Positions 45,557-53,696 of a stretch of 64,000 bases of DNA are shown here, one piece after another. A program made the translations under genes and the position numbers. Source of the stretch: Siccirubricoccus deserti (lineage in GTDB: Bacteria > Pseudomonadota > Alphaproteobacteria > Acetobacterales > Acetobacteraceae); assembly GCF_014283215.1 (NCBI RefSeq), contig NZ_JACOMF010000001.1:285724-349723 (forward strand). Reading direction: 5' to 3'. The notes under the pieces were generated by a model. That model did no database searches. It was not told the origin of the DNA and saw nothing but the letters and a program-made list of their open reading frames with translations. Positions within the stretch are counted from its first letter, which is position 1. The number at the start of each line of letters is the position of its first letter.

Positions 45557-46614
45557 GGTGCGAGCGTCTCCTGGGGCACGAAGCCCCGCCAATGTCCGGG
45601 CCGCGCCACCTGCTGCGCATAGCCCTGCATCCGATCCGCCGCCTGGCCGACCAGCGCTGGCGCGGTCAGCGCCTTGCGATCCAGATAGGCGGCCAGTTCG
45701 TCGCGCGCCGCGGTGAGCGCGCCGAAGCCCGATTGCAGCACCGCCGAGGTCATCTCCACCGCGGTCGCCCCGGCCAGCAGGAAGCGCGCGACATCGAGGC
45801 CGTTGCGGGCGCCATTGGTGCCGATGATCGGGAAATCCCCGCCCAGCGCCGCCCGCGCCTGCGCCACCCAGCGGCAGGAGATCGGCAGCGCCCAGGGTCC
45901 GCTGAACCCGGCCGCGGTGCCGAGCACCGGCGCCAGGGTCTCGACATCCGGCAGCATCCCGACGAAGCGGCCGACCATGCCCACCGCCTCCGCCCCGCCC
46001 TCGCGTGCAGCGCGCGCCAGCGGCAGGATGTCGCCGCCGATGCCGGGCAGCTTGACCCAGAGGGTGCGGGGGAATTCGGCCCTGACCGCGGCGACGATGG
46101 CACGCAACCGCGCCGCATCGGATTCGATGGTGACGACGCCGGGCTTCACCTCGGTCGCCTGCGGCGAGCCGACGTTGAACTCCAGCACGCGGATGCCGGC
46201 GCGGTGGATCCTCCGCGTCAGCTCCAGCGCGCCCTCCAGCCCACCATAGACGATGCTGGCGGCGACGAAGCGGCCGTCCTGCGCAGCCAGCCGGTCGGCG
46301 ACGGCCACGGTCGCCAGCCATTCATCGACCGGGATCTGCTGCAGGCCGGACCGGCAGAGCAGGCCTGCCGCCCCCGCCTCGGGCGCGCCCCAGGGCACCA
46401 CCCGGTTGTCGGGCGAGACCAGCGCGTAGTCGGCGATGTCGAGTTGCGCCGCCGCCGCCGCCGTCTCGTTGATCGACTTCGAGATCACCCCGGCCGCGCC
46501 GCTGGCCAGCGCCGCGCGCAGCCCGGCCGCGGTCATGGTGTGCTCCCCCGAGCCGCAGATGATCGGGTTCGCCAGGGCGAGGTCGCCGATGCGCGTCGCC
46601 AGCCTGTCACTCAT
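45553..46614 (-). CDS. Dihydroorotate/dihydropyrimidine dehydrogenase-like flavoprotein
   Basis: This 353-residue FMN-type TIM barrel resembles DHOD class 1 and PreA: NPIICGSGEHTMTAAGL at the N-terminus, GVISKSIN, VLEFNVGSPQ, LWVKLPG, and IIGTNGARNGLDVARFLLAGATAVEMTSA with the FMN phosphate loop. The strand that usually reads N-(L/I)-S-C-P here reads NVGSP, and no Fe-S cysteines are present. It may reduce or oxidise a pyrimidine-like or hydantoin-like ring, which fits the hyuA/hyuB genes of the same operon. It overlaps the IclR gene upstream and Bug 5 downstream, both by ATGA. Confidence 0.75.
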   Translation of the reverse strand: MSDRLATRIGDLALANPIICGSGEHTMTAAGLRAALASGAAGVISKSINETAAAAAQLDIADYALVSPDNRVVPWGAPEAGAAGLLCRSGLQQIPVDEWLATVAVADRLAAQDGRFVAASIVYGGLEGALELTRRIHRAGIRVLEFNVGSPQATEVKPGVVTIESDAARLRAIVAAVRAEFPRTLWVKLPGIGGDILPLARAAREGGAEAVGMVGRFVGMLPDVETLAPVLGTAAGFSGPWALPISCRWVAQARAALGGDFPIIGTNGARNGLDVARFLLAGATAVEMTSAVLQSGFGALTAARDELAAYLDRKALTAPALVGQAADRMQGYAQQVARPGHWRGFVPQETLAP

Positions 46615-47429
46615 GCCGTCTCTCCATAGGCGTTGGAGCCGAGCCGCCGGCTCAGCGCCGCGGCGGCCCCCCGCAATTGCGCCAGCACCGCCGGCGGCGG
46701 CGGCTCGGGCAGGTGCTGCACCGAGCCGATCAACCCGATGCTGCCGACCAGCCGCGCCTCGGTGCCGGCCAGGATCGGTGCCGCCAGCACGTTGATGCCG
46801 AGCAGCGTCTCCCCCGCCGCGCTCTCCCACAGCCGGGTGCGCAGCAGGGCCAGCCGGGCGCGCAGCGCCGCCGGATCGGTCAGCGAATGCGGCGTGAAGG
46901 CGGGCAGCGGCGCCGACAGGGCGCGTTCCACCGCGTCCGGCGCGGCGAAGGCGAGCGCGATGCGGCCCTGCGCCGAGCAATGCAGCGGCGGCCGGTTGCC
47001 GGGGCGGACGGTGATGCAGACCTTGTCGGCGCTTTCCAGCGCATGCACCACCAGCACTTCGCCGGCATGCGGCACGGCGAGCAGCACCGTCTGCCCGGTC
47101 GCATCGCGCAGCCGCTGCATCAGCGGCTCGGCGAGGCGCCTGAGGTCGAATTGCTCCGCCGCCGCCTGGCCGAGCTGGAACAGCCGCCAGCTCAGGCGGT
47201 AGCGCTCTGACGCCTCCTCCTGCTCCACCAGCCCGGCCTGCCGCAGGGTGCCAAGATGGCGGTGCACCCTGCCCTTCTGCTCGCCGAGCGCGCGCGCCAG
47301 GTCGCTCACCCCCATCGGCCGGCCGGCCTGCGCCAGCCCTTCCAGCACCCGCACCGCGACGAGGACGGAGCGGACGGCGCCAGTCTCCGCGGCCTCGGCG
47401 GCGGGGCTATTGGCGGGGGATGCTGGCAT
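46611..47429 (-). CDS. IclR-family transcriptional regulator
   Basis: This 272-residue protein has an N-terminal winged helix (about residues 20-80: SVLVAVRVLEGLAQAGRPMG, DLARALGEQKGRVHRHLGTL) and a C-terminal effector domain (HAGEVLVVHALESADKVCIT, LHCSAQGRIALAFA). IclR proteins are repressors or activators of catabolic operons that bind a pathway metabolite. It is unusual that the regulator sits in the middle of the operon, after Bug 6 (23-base overlap) and before the dehydrogenase (ATGA). It would therefore autoregulate with the whole unit. No operator was identified. Confidence 0.88.
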   Translation of the reverse strand: MPASPANSPAAEAAETGAVRSVLVAVRVLEGLAQAGRPMGVSDLARALGEQKGRVHRHLGTLRQAGLVEQEEASERYRLSWRLFQLGQAAAEQFDLRRLAEPLMQRLRDATGQTVLLAVPHAGEVLVVHALESADKVCITVRPGNRPPLHCSAQGRIALAFAAPDAVERALSAPLPAFTPHSLTDPAALRARLALLRTRLWESAAGETLLGINVLAAPILAGTEARLVGSIGLIGSVQHLPEPPPPAVLAQLRGAAAALSRRLGSNAYGETA

Positions 47430-48366
47430 CGGCGACGACGCGGGCCCAGCGGGCGTTCTCCTCAGCGACGAAAACGCGGAACGCCTCGGGCATGCCGGGC
47501 GCCGGCTGCACGCCGAGTTCGAGCAGCCGGTCGCGCACCTCGGGCAGCGCCAGGGCATGGGCCAGCTCGGCACCCAGCCGGTCCACCACGGCGCGCGGCG
47601 TCCGGGCCGGGGCGGCGATGCCGTTCCAGCTCCGCACCACATAGCCGGACAGCCCGGCCTCCTCGGCAGTCGGCACCTCCGGCAGGTCGGGGAAGCGCCG
47701 CGGCGCGGCGATGGCCAGGATGCGCATGCGGCCGCCTGCCAGCTGCGGCAGCACCGGCGCCAGGATCTCGGAAACCAGATGCACGTCGCCGCTGGTCGCG
47801 GCATTCAGCAGGTCCGGCGTGGCGCGATAGGCGACCACGGTCATGTCGAGCCCGGCCATGCTGCGGAACAGCTCGGCGCCGAGGTTCTGCGCCCCGCCGA
47901 CCGCGACCGAGCCGATATTGGCCGAGCCGGGGCGCGTCTTCGCCGCGGCGATGAACTCGCCCAGCGTGCGGTAGGGCGATTGCGCGCCCACCGCCAGCAC
48001 ATGGTCGAAGAAGGCCATCCGGCTGACGAATTCGAAGTCGCGCAGCAGGTGGTAGGGCAGCTGCCGGTAGACCGCGCTGGCGGTGCTGTCAGTGGTGGTC
48101 ATCAGCAGGATCGTGTGGCCATCCGGCGCGGCACGGGCGACCGCCTCGGCGGCGACGATGCCGCCGGCGCTCGGCCGGTTCTCCACCACCACCGGCTGGC
48201 CAAGGCGTTCCGTCAGCTTCTGCGCCACCAGCCGGGCGGAGAGGTCGCCGACCCCGCCCGGGGCGAAGCCCAGGATCCAGCGGATCGGCCGGTCCGGCGA
48301 CCAGCCCTGCGCCCGGGCCAGCCCAGGCGCCAAGGCAGCCACCGCCAGCAGCGCCCGCCGCTTCAT
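47407..48366 (-). CDS. Bug/TctC-family periplasmic solute-binding protein (6 of 6)
   Basis: This 319-residue binding protein has a signal peptide (MKRRALLAVAALAPGLARAQ), the ligand loop IRWILGFAPGGVGDLSAR, GQPVVVENRPSAGGIVA and, in the second lobe, VVAYRATPDLLNAATSG in place of the common VPYRG. The ATG overlaps the hyuB stop by four bases. It is the third gene of the hyuA operon, directly following the two hydantoinase-type subunits, so its ligand could be their substrate or a related acid. Confidence 0.9.
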   Translation of the reverse strand: MKRRALLAVAALAPGLARAQGWSPDRPIRWILGFAPGGVGDLSARLVAQKLTERLGQPVVVENRPSAGGIVAAEAVARAAPDGHTILLMTTTDSTASAVYRQLPYHLLRDFEFVSRMAFFDHVLAVGAQSPYRTLGEFIAAAKTRPGSANIGSVAVGGAQNLGAELFRSMAGLDMTVVAYRATPDLLNAATSGDVHLVSEILAPVLPQLAGGRMRILAIAAPRRFPDLPEVPTAEEAGLSGYVVRSWNGIAAPARTPRAVVDRLGAELAHALALPEVRDRLLELGVQPAPGMPEAFRVFVAEENARWARVVADASIPRQ

Positions 48367-49919
48367 CGCCCCGCCTTCCCGTAGCCACCGCCGCCGGGGG
48401 TTTCCAGCACCACCTCGTCGGCCGGCTGCATCACCACCTTCTTCGCCTCGCTGACCGGCACGCCATTCACCAGGAAGCGGCCAGGCGCGCCGGGAGCGCC
48501 ACCTTCCAGCCCCTCCGGCCCCTCGGCGGTGCGGCTGGTGACGGCGTTGAGCAGCCAGGGCTCGTTGGTGCGCAGGCGGAAGCCGATGCGCTGGCCATCG
48601 CCGCCCGGCTGGGCGCCAGCGCCGCCGGAGCCGTCACGCAGCTCCTTGCAGGTGATCTCGACCGGCATCGCCGCTTCCAGCACCTCCACCGGCACGGCGG
48701 CGATGCCGGTCGGGTAGCAGGTGGCGGCCGGGCCGGGCTTGCCGCGCCGCGCCCCCATCCCGCCGGAATAGCTGAACATCGAGGAGGTGAAGCTCTGCCC
48801 GCCGGCGTCCTTGCCCTGGATCTGGATGGTCCAGACCGCGCCGGCACCCTCCGCCAGCACCCTCTCCGGCATCACCTGGTGCAGCGCCTTCAGGATCGGG
48901 AAGGGCACGTACATGCCGACGACGTGGCGGGCGTTCACCGGCGCCGGATAGGCGCAATTCACCACGCTGCCCTCGGGCGCCGTCACCCGCACCGGCCGGA
49001 GGCTGCCCCAATTATTCGGCAGCTCCGGGTCGAGGCAGGAGCGAACGGCGAAATTCGCATAGGCCGCGGTGTAGTTCAGCACCACATTGACGCCGATCGG
49101 CAGCTGCGGCGTGGAGCCGGCGAAGTCGATGGTGATCTCCCCCGCCTCGGCATCAATGGTCACCGCGGCATGCAGCACCACCTCGGTGCCGCCGGGTACG
49201 TCGAAGCGGCTCTCGCCATGGAAGGTGCCTGGCTTCAGCCGGCGGATGCTGTCGCGCGTCGCCGCCTCCGACCGCGCCAGCACCTGGGCGGACAGCTCTG
49301 CGATGTCGTCGAGCCCCTGGCGATCGCAGAGCGCCTGCAGCCGCTCCGCCCCGACCCGGCCGCTGGCCACCTGCGCGGCGAGGTCGCCGAAGACATGGCC
49401 CGGGGTGCGGACGTTGCGGCGGATGATGTCGTGCAGCAGGGCGTTGGGCCTGCCGGCCTCGTAGAGCTTGGCCAGCGGCAGCCAGAGACCTTCCTCATGC
49501 ACGTCGCGGGCGCCGGCGCCGACGCCATAGCCGCCGATGTCGGTGTGATGGATGGTGGAGCCGAAGAAGCCGATCACCCGGTCCCGCCGGAACACCGGCG
49601 TCATCACCGTGATGTCGAAGAAATGCCCGGCCGTCAGCCAGGGATCGTTGGTGATGAGCACATCGCCGGGGAGAAGCGTCCCCGCCGGGAAATGCCGGAC
49701 GAAATGCTCGCCGGCGGCGGCGAGCGAGTTGATGTGGCCCGGCGTGCCGGTGACCGCCTGGGCCACCATCCGTCCCTCGGCGTCGAACAGCGCGGTCGCC
49801 AGATCCCCCGCTTCCCGCACGATGGGCGAGAAGGCGATGCGTTGCAGCGCGCGGGCCTGCTCGCTGACCGTCGAGATCAGGTTGCCCCAGAGGATCTCGA
49901 GCGCGATGCCGTCCATCAT
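48363..49919 (-). CDS. Hydantoinase B/oxoprolinase beta-type subunit
   Basis: This 518-residue HyuB-family protein begins GIALEILWGNLISTVSEQ, the usual N-terminus with the conserved Glu. Next come FSPIVREAGDLATALFD, GDVLITNDPWLTAGH and FFGSTIHHTDIGG, and GAVWTIQIQGKD occurs later. It pairs with HyuA to form an ATP-dependent amidohydrolase (N-methylhydantoin, 5-oxoproline) or an acetone/acetophenone carboxylase. The start overlaps the hyuA stop, so the stoichiometry is probably balanced. The C-terminal GGGGYGKAG matches the family. Confidence 0.92.
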   Translation of the reverse strand: MMDGIALEILWGNLISTVSEQARALQRIAFSPIVREAGDLATALFDAEGRMVAQAVTGTPGHINSLAAAGEHFVRHFPAGTLLPGDVLITNDPWLTAGHFFDITVMTPVFRRDRVIGFFGSTIHHTDIGGYGVGAGARDVHEEGLWLPLAKLYEAGRPNALLHDIIRRNVRTPGHVFGDLAAQVASGRVGAERLQALCDRQGLDDIAELSAQVLARSEAATRDSIRRLKPGTFHGESRFDVPGGTEVVLHAAVTIDAEAGEITIDFAGSTPQLPIGVNVVLNYTAAYANFAVRSCLDPELPNNWGSLRPVRVTAPEGSVVNCAYPAPVNARHVVGMYVPFPILKALHQVMPERVLAEGAGAVWTIQIQGKDAGGQSFTSSMFSYSGGMGARRGKPGPAATCYPTGIAAVPVEVLEAAMPVEITCKELRDGSGGAGAQPGGDGQRIGFRLRTNEPWLLNAVTSRTAEGPEGLEGGAPGAPGRFLVNGVPVSEAKKVVMQPADEVVLETPGGGGYGKAGR

Positions 49920-51988
49920 GCCGCCTCCCGCACCGCGATCACCGCGCCCGTCGGATGCACCGTCGCCACCCAGCCGGGCAGGATGACCAGAGTGGTCTCG
50001 CGTTCCTCGATGATGGCGGGGCCGGCGATGCGCTGGCCGATGCCGAGCGCCGGGCGGTCATGCACCGGCACCGGCGGCGCCCCCGGCAGCAGCGCCAGCG
50101 GGCGATGCGCGCGGGGCGGCGCGGCGGCAGCCTCTGTAGCCGGCGGCGGGCTGGCCTCGGGCACCGGTCCGCTGGCGATCAGCCGCCAGGTGACCACCTC
50201 CACCGGCACCTCCGCCAGCCGCATGCCGTAGAGCGCCTCGTACTCGGCCTCGAATGCGGCGCGCAGCACGGCCGCGTCATGCGTCCGCAGCGCCTCGGCC
50301 GGCAGCGTGGTGGTGACCTCGTTCTGCTGGCCGGCGTAGCGCATGTCGGCGGCGAAGCCGAAGCGCGCCTCGCCCGGCTTCACCCCGGCGCTGGCCAGCG
50401 CCGCCCTGCCCTCCGCCTCCATCTCCGCATAGAGCCCGGCGATGCCGGACCAGTCGGCGCCTTCCAGCGGCCCGAGGGCGCTGCGCACCAGGTCGAGCCG
50501 CACCGGCGTCACCAGCGTGCCGAAGGCCGAGAGCACGCTGGCCAGCGGCGGGAAGATCACCTGCGCGCAGTCCAGCAGCTCCGCCACCCGGCAGGCATGC
50601 ACCGGGCCGGCGCCGCCGAAGGCCAGCAGCGGCAGGCCGCGCCAGTCGAGCCCCCGGTCGGTCGCATGCGCCCGGGCGGCGGAGGCCATGTTCTCGCAGA
50701 CGACCTGGTAGATGCCGCGCGCCGCCGCCTCGGCCTCGACCCCGAGCCGCGTGCCGAGGCACGCCGCCGCGGCACGGGCCCCGGCGGCGTCGAGCGGCAT
50801 GTCGCCGCCGAGGAAGCGCGCCGGGTCGAGCAGGCCGAGCACCACATCGGCATCGGTCACCGTCGGCTCGGTGCCGCCGCGGCCGTAGCAGACCGGGCCG
50901 GGCTCGCTGCCGGCGCTGCGCGGGCCGACCTTCAGCAGGCCGAGCGCATCGACGCTGGCGATCGAGCCGCCGCCGGCGCCGATCTCCACCATGTCGATGC
51001 AGGGCACCACGGCGGGCATGCCGCTGCCCGGCTTGAAACGGTACTTGCGGTCCACCTCGAAGGTGCCTGCGACCAGGGCCTGGCGGTCCTGGATCAGGCA
51101 GGCCTTGGCGGTGGTGCCGCCCATGTCGAAGGAGAGCAGCCGGTCGAGGTTGAAGATTTCGGCGAAATGCACCGCCGCCAGGGCGCCGGCGGCCGGGCCG
51201 CTCTCGATCATCCGCACCGGGAAGCGGCCGGCGACCGTGGTGCCGACCACCCCGCCGTTGGAGAGCATGATCAGCGGCGCGTTGGGGAAGCCGCGCCGCG
51301 CCAGCGCCTCGGCCAGCGCGGTCAGGTAGGGAGCGGTGATCGGCTGGGTGTAGGCGTTCATCGCCACGGTGCTGGCGCGCGGGTACTCGCGGAGTTGCGG
51401 CGCTACCTCGGAGGAGATCGAGACGAAGAGCCCCGGCGCCGCGGCGAGGATCGTCTCCCGCGCTGCCCGTTCGTTGGCGCCGTTGCGGTAGCCGTTGATG
51501 AAGCAGATGCCGAGTGAGCGGATGCCCTGGGCCTGGATGGCCCGAGCGATGGCGGCGGCTTCGGCCGGATCGACCGGCTGGGTGACGCAGCCATCCGCCA
51601 GGGTGCGCTCGCGCAGGGTGAAGGTACGGTCGCGCGGGACCAGCGGCTCGGCGAACTCGATCTGCGGGTCGAACATGTCGTAGCGATGCTCGTCGCGGAT
51701 CGTCAGCAGGTCGCGGAAGCCGGCGGTCAGCAGCAGGGCGGTGGGCGGGCCGCGGCGCTCGATGACGGCGTTGGTGACGAGGGTCGTGGCATGCACTGTG
51801 ACGTCGTCAACCGCGGCCGGGGCGATGCCGGCCTTGCCGAGCGCCAGCCCGACCGCGCGGAAGAAGCCGTCCAGCAGGTCGCCGTGGGTGGTGAGCACCT
51901 TGTCCACCACGGCGCGGCCATCGGCATGGCGCAGCACCACATCGGTGAAGGTGCCGCCGATATCGACGGCAAGCGCCCAGCCGGCCAT
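49916..51988 (-). CDS. Hydantoinase A/oxoprolinase alpha-type subunit
   Basis: This 690-residue HyuA-family protein has the N-terminal ATPase-like motif VDIGGTFTDVVL (about 8-19) and DDVTVHATTLVTNAVIERRG. The second phosphate motif is LLSFDMGGTTAKACLI, and IDMVEIGAGGGSIASVD is a strong family signature. The C-terminal domain ends AGPAIIEERETTLVILPGW. It hydrolyses ATP to drive ring opening or carboxylation with HyuB. It starts 76 bases after a carboxymuconolactone-decarboxylase-like gene on the same strand and is the first gene of the overlapped six-gene set. Confidence 0.93.
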   Translation of the reverse strand: MAGWALAVDIGGTFTDVVLRHADGRAVVDKVLTTHGDLLDGFFRAVGLALGKAGIAPAAVDDVTVHATTLVTNAVIERRGPPTALLLTAGFRDLLTIRDEHRYDMFDPQIEFAEPLVPRDRTFTLRERTLADGCVTQPVDPAEAAAIARAIQAQGIRSLGICFINGYRNGANERAARETILAAAPGLFVSISSEVAPQLREYPRASTVAMNAYTQPITAPYLTALAEALARRGFPNAPLIMLSNGGVVGTTVAGRFPVRMIESGPAAGALAAVHFAEIFNLDRLLSFDMGGTTAKACLIQDRQALVAGTFEVDRKYRFKPGSGMPAVVPCIDMVEIGAGGGSIASVDALGLLKVGPRSAGSEPGPVCYGRGGTEPTVTDADVVLGLLDPARFLGGDMPLDAAGARAAAACLGTRLGVEAEAAARGIYQVVCENMASAARAHATDRGLDWRGLPLLAFGGAGPVHACRVAELLDCAQVIFPPLASVLSAFGTLVTPVRLDLVRSALGPLEGADWSGIAGLYAEMEAEGRAALASAGVKPGEARFGFAADMRYAGQQNEVTTTLPAEALRTHDAAVLRAAFEAEYEALYGMRLAEVPVEVVTWRLIASGPVPEASPPPATEAAAAPPRAHRPLALLPGAPPVPVHDRPALGIGQRIAGPAIIEERETTLVILPGWVATVHPTGAVIAVREAA

Positions 51989-52064
51989 TCCATTTCCCCC
52001 GTGGCTGTCCCGGACTCCGGCACGCCGTCTTGGAAAGCAGGATGGCGCGGCCGGCCTGCCGGCG

Positions 52065-52667
52065 TCAACGCCCCGGCAAGGGCTTCAGCGGCGGCTCCAC
52101 CCCCGGCGGCAGCGGCACCTGGGCGATGTTCAGCGTCATGCCCACCGCCACGTAGTAGCCGCTGACCGCGATCAGATCGATGATCCCGCGCTCGCCGAAG
52201 CGGGCCTTGGTGGTGGCGTAGGTGGCGTCCGAGACGGTCTTCGTGCGGTGCATCTCGGTGCAGAATTCCCAGACGATCCGCTGATCCTCGGTCATCCCCT
52301 CCGGCCGCCGGCCCTCGGCCACCGCGGCGGCGATGGCGGGCGGCAGCCCGGCCTTCATGGCCAGGATATGGTGGGCGTACCATTCGTACTGCGCCGACCA
52401 TTCCCGCGCGGTGATCAGGATGGCCAGTTCGTTCAAATCGGCCGGGATGGAGCTGTTGAAGCGCAGGTACTCGCCCACTCGCTGGAAGCGGTCTGCCACC
52501 TCCGGGCTGCGCAGCATCGCCGGAAAGGGTCCCCGGAGGCCGCCGCGCGGGCCGCCGGTGATGCCATCCGCCACGCGCTTCTGCTCTGGCGTCATTGCCT
52601 CGGGCGGGATCGGCGGCAGCCGGCCGCGCTTGCCGTCATCGACCGGCAGGCCAGTGTCACTGGGCAT
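52065..52667 (-). CDS. Carboxymuconolactone decarboxylase/AhpD-like protein
   Basis: This 200-residue helical protein fits the CMD/AhpD fold: LRSPEVADRFQRVGEYLRFN, then LNELAILITAREWSAQYEWYAHH and ALAGLP-type repeats (KAGLPPAIAAAVAEG). The CxxC redox motif of AhpD is absent, so a peroxidase-reducing role is unlikely and a decarboxylase or unknown role more probable. It precedes hyuA on the same strand and is divergent from the livHMGF operon across 108 bases, where the promoters of both units must lie. Confidence 0.78.
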   Translation of the reverse strand: MPSDTGLPVDDGKRGRLPPIPPEAMTPEQKRVADGITGGPRGGLRGPFPAMLRSPEVADRFQRVGEYLRFNSSIPADLNELAILITAREWSAQYEWYAHHILAMKAGLPPAIAAAVAEGRRPEGMTEDQRIVWEFCTEMHRTKTVSDATYATTKARFGERGIIDLIAVSGYYVAVGMTLNIAQVPLPPGVEPPLKPLPGR

Positions 52668-52775
52668 GGTTTCCTCCGTTTCGTGTCAGGATGCCGATCA
52701 TCACCCCACCAAATTGGCTTCGCAACCCGCCACCCCTGGCCTAGCGTTACGGTGCAGGGAAATGGCTGCCGGGAG

Positions 52776-53696
52776 ATGTTCTTGGCCTATGCGTTGCAGC
52801 AGCTGATCAACGGGATCAGCCTGGGGATGATCTACGGCCTGATCGCCGTGGGCTACACCATGGTCTACGGCATCATCGGCATGATCAATTTCGCCCATGG
52901 CGACGTGTTCATGATCGGCGCCTTCATCGCCCTCATCACCGCCCTGCTGCTCTCGGCCGGCGGCATGCTGGACGGGCCGGCGGCGATCCTGCTGATGCTG
53001 CTGATCTCAATGGCGTTCACCGCGTTCTATGGCTGGACGATGGAGCGGGTGGCCTATCGGCCGCTGCGCGGCAGCTTCCGCCTGGCCCCGCTGATCACCG
53101 CCATCGGCCTCTCGATCGTGCTGCAGAACTACGTGCAGGTCAGCCAGGGCGCCCGGGTGAAGCCGATGGAAGCGCTGCTGCCCGGCGGCATCGAGGTGAT
53201 GCGGGACGGCGGCTTCGTGGTGCAGCTCTCCTTCACTCAGATGCTGATCATCGGCGTCACCCTGGCGGTGCTGGCGGTCTTCACCCTGCTGGTGACGCGC
53301 ACCCCGCTCGGGCGGGCGATGCGGGCCTGCGAGCAGGACCGGAAGATGGCCGCGCTGCTCGGCATCGACACCGACCGCACCATCAGCCTGACCTTCGTCA
53401 TCGGCGCGGCGCTGGCCGCCGTCGCCGGCACCATGTACCTGCTGCGCTACGGGGTGATCGATTTCTACATCGGCTTCCTCGCCGGGGTGAAAGCCTTCAC
53501 CGCGGCGGTCCTCGGCGGCATCGGCTCGCTACCCGGCGCCGTCCTCGGCGGGCTGCTGATCGGCCTGATCGAGACCTTCTGGAGCGCCTATTTCAGCGTG
53601 CAGTACAAGGATGTCGCGGCCTTCTCGATCCTGGTGCTGACCCTGATCTTCCTGCCCACCGGCCTGCTAGGACGGCAGGAGGTCGAGAAGGTATGA
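52776..53696 (+). CDS. livH: Branched-chain amino-acid-type ABC permease LivH
   Basis: This 306-residue membrane protein has LINGISLGMIYGLIAVGYTM and the MINFAHGDVFMIGAFI motif characteristic of LivH, with ILVLTLIFLPTGLLGR at the end. About eight helices are seen. LivH forms half of the channel of a HAAT-type importer for branched-chain or other amino acids, amides or aromatic acids. It overlaps livM by four bases. A TTG at 52782 is an alternative start. The gene is divergent from the CMD-like gene. Confidence 0.93.
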   Translation: MFLAYALQQLINGISLGMIYGLIAVGYTMVYGIIGMINFAHGDVFMIGAFIALITALLLSAGGMLDGPAAILLMLLISMAFTAFYGWTMERVAYRPLRGSFRLAPLITAIGLSIVLQNYVQVSQGARVKPMEALLPGGIEVMRDGGFVVQLSFTQMLIIGVTLAVLAVFTLLVTRTPLGRAMRACEQDRKMAALLGIDTDRTISLTFVIGAALAAVAGTMYLLRYGVIDFYIGFLAGVKAFTAAVLGGIGSLPGAVLGGLLIGLIETFWSAYFSVQYKDVAAFSILVLTLIFLPTGLLGRQEVEKV

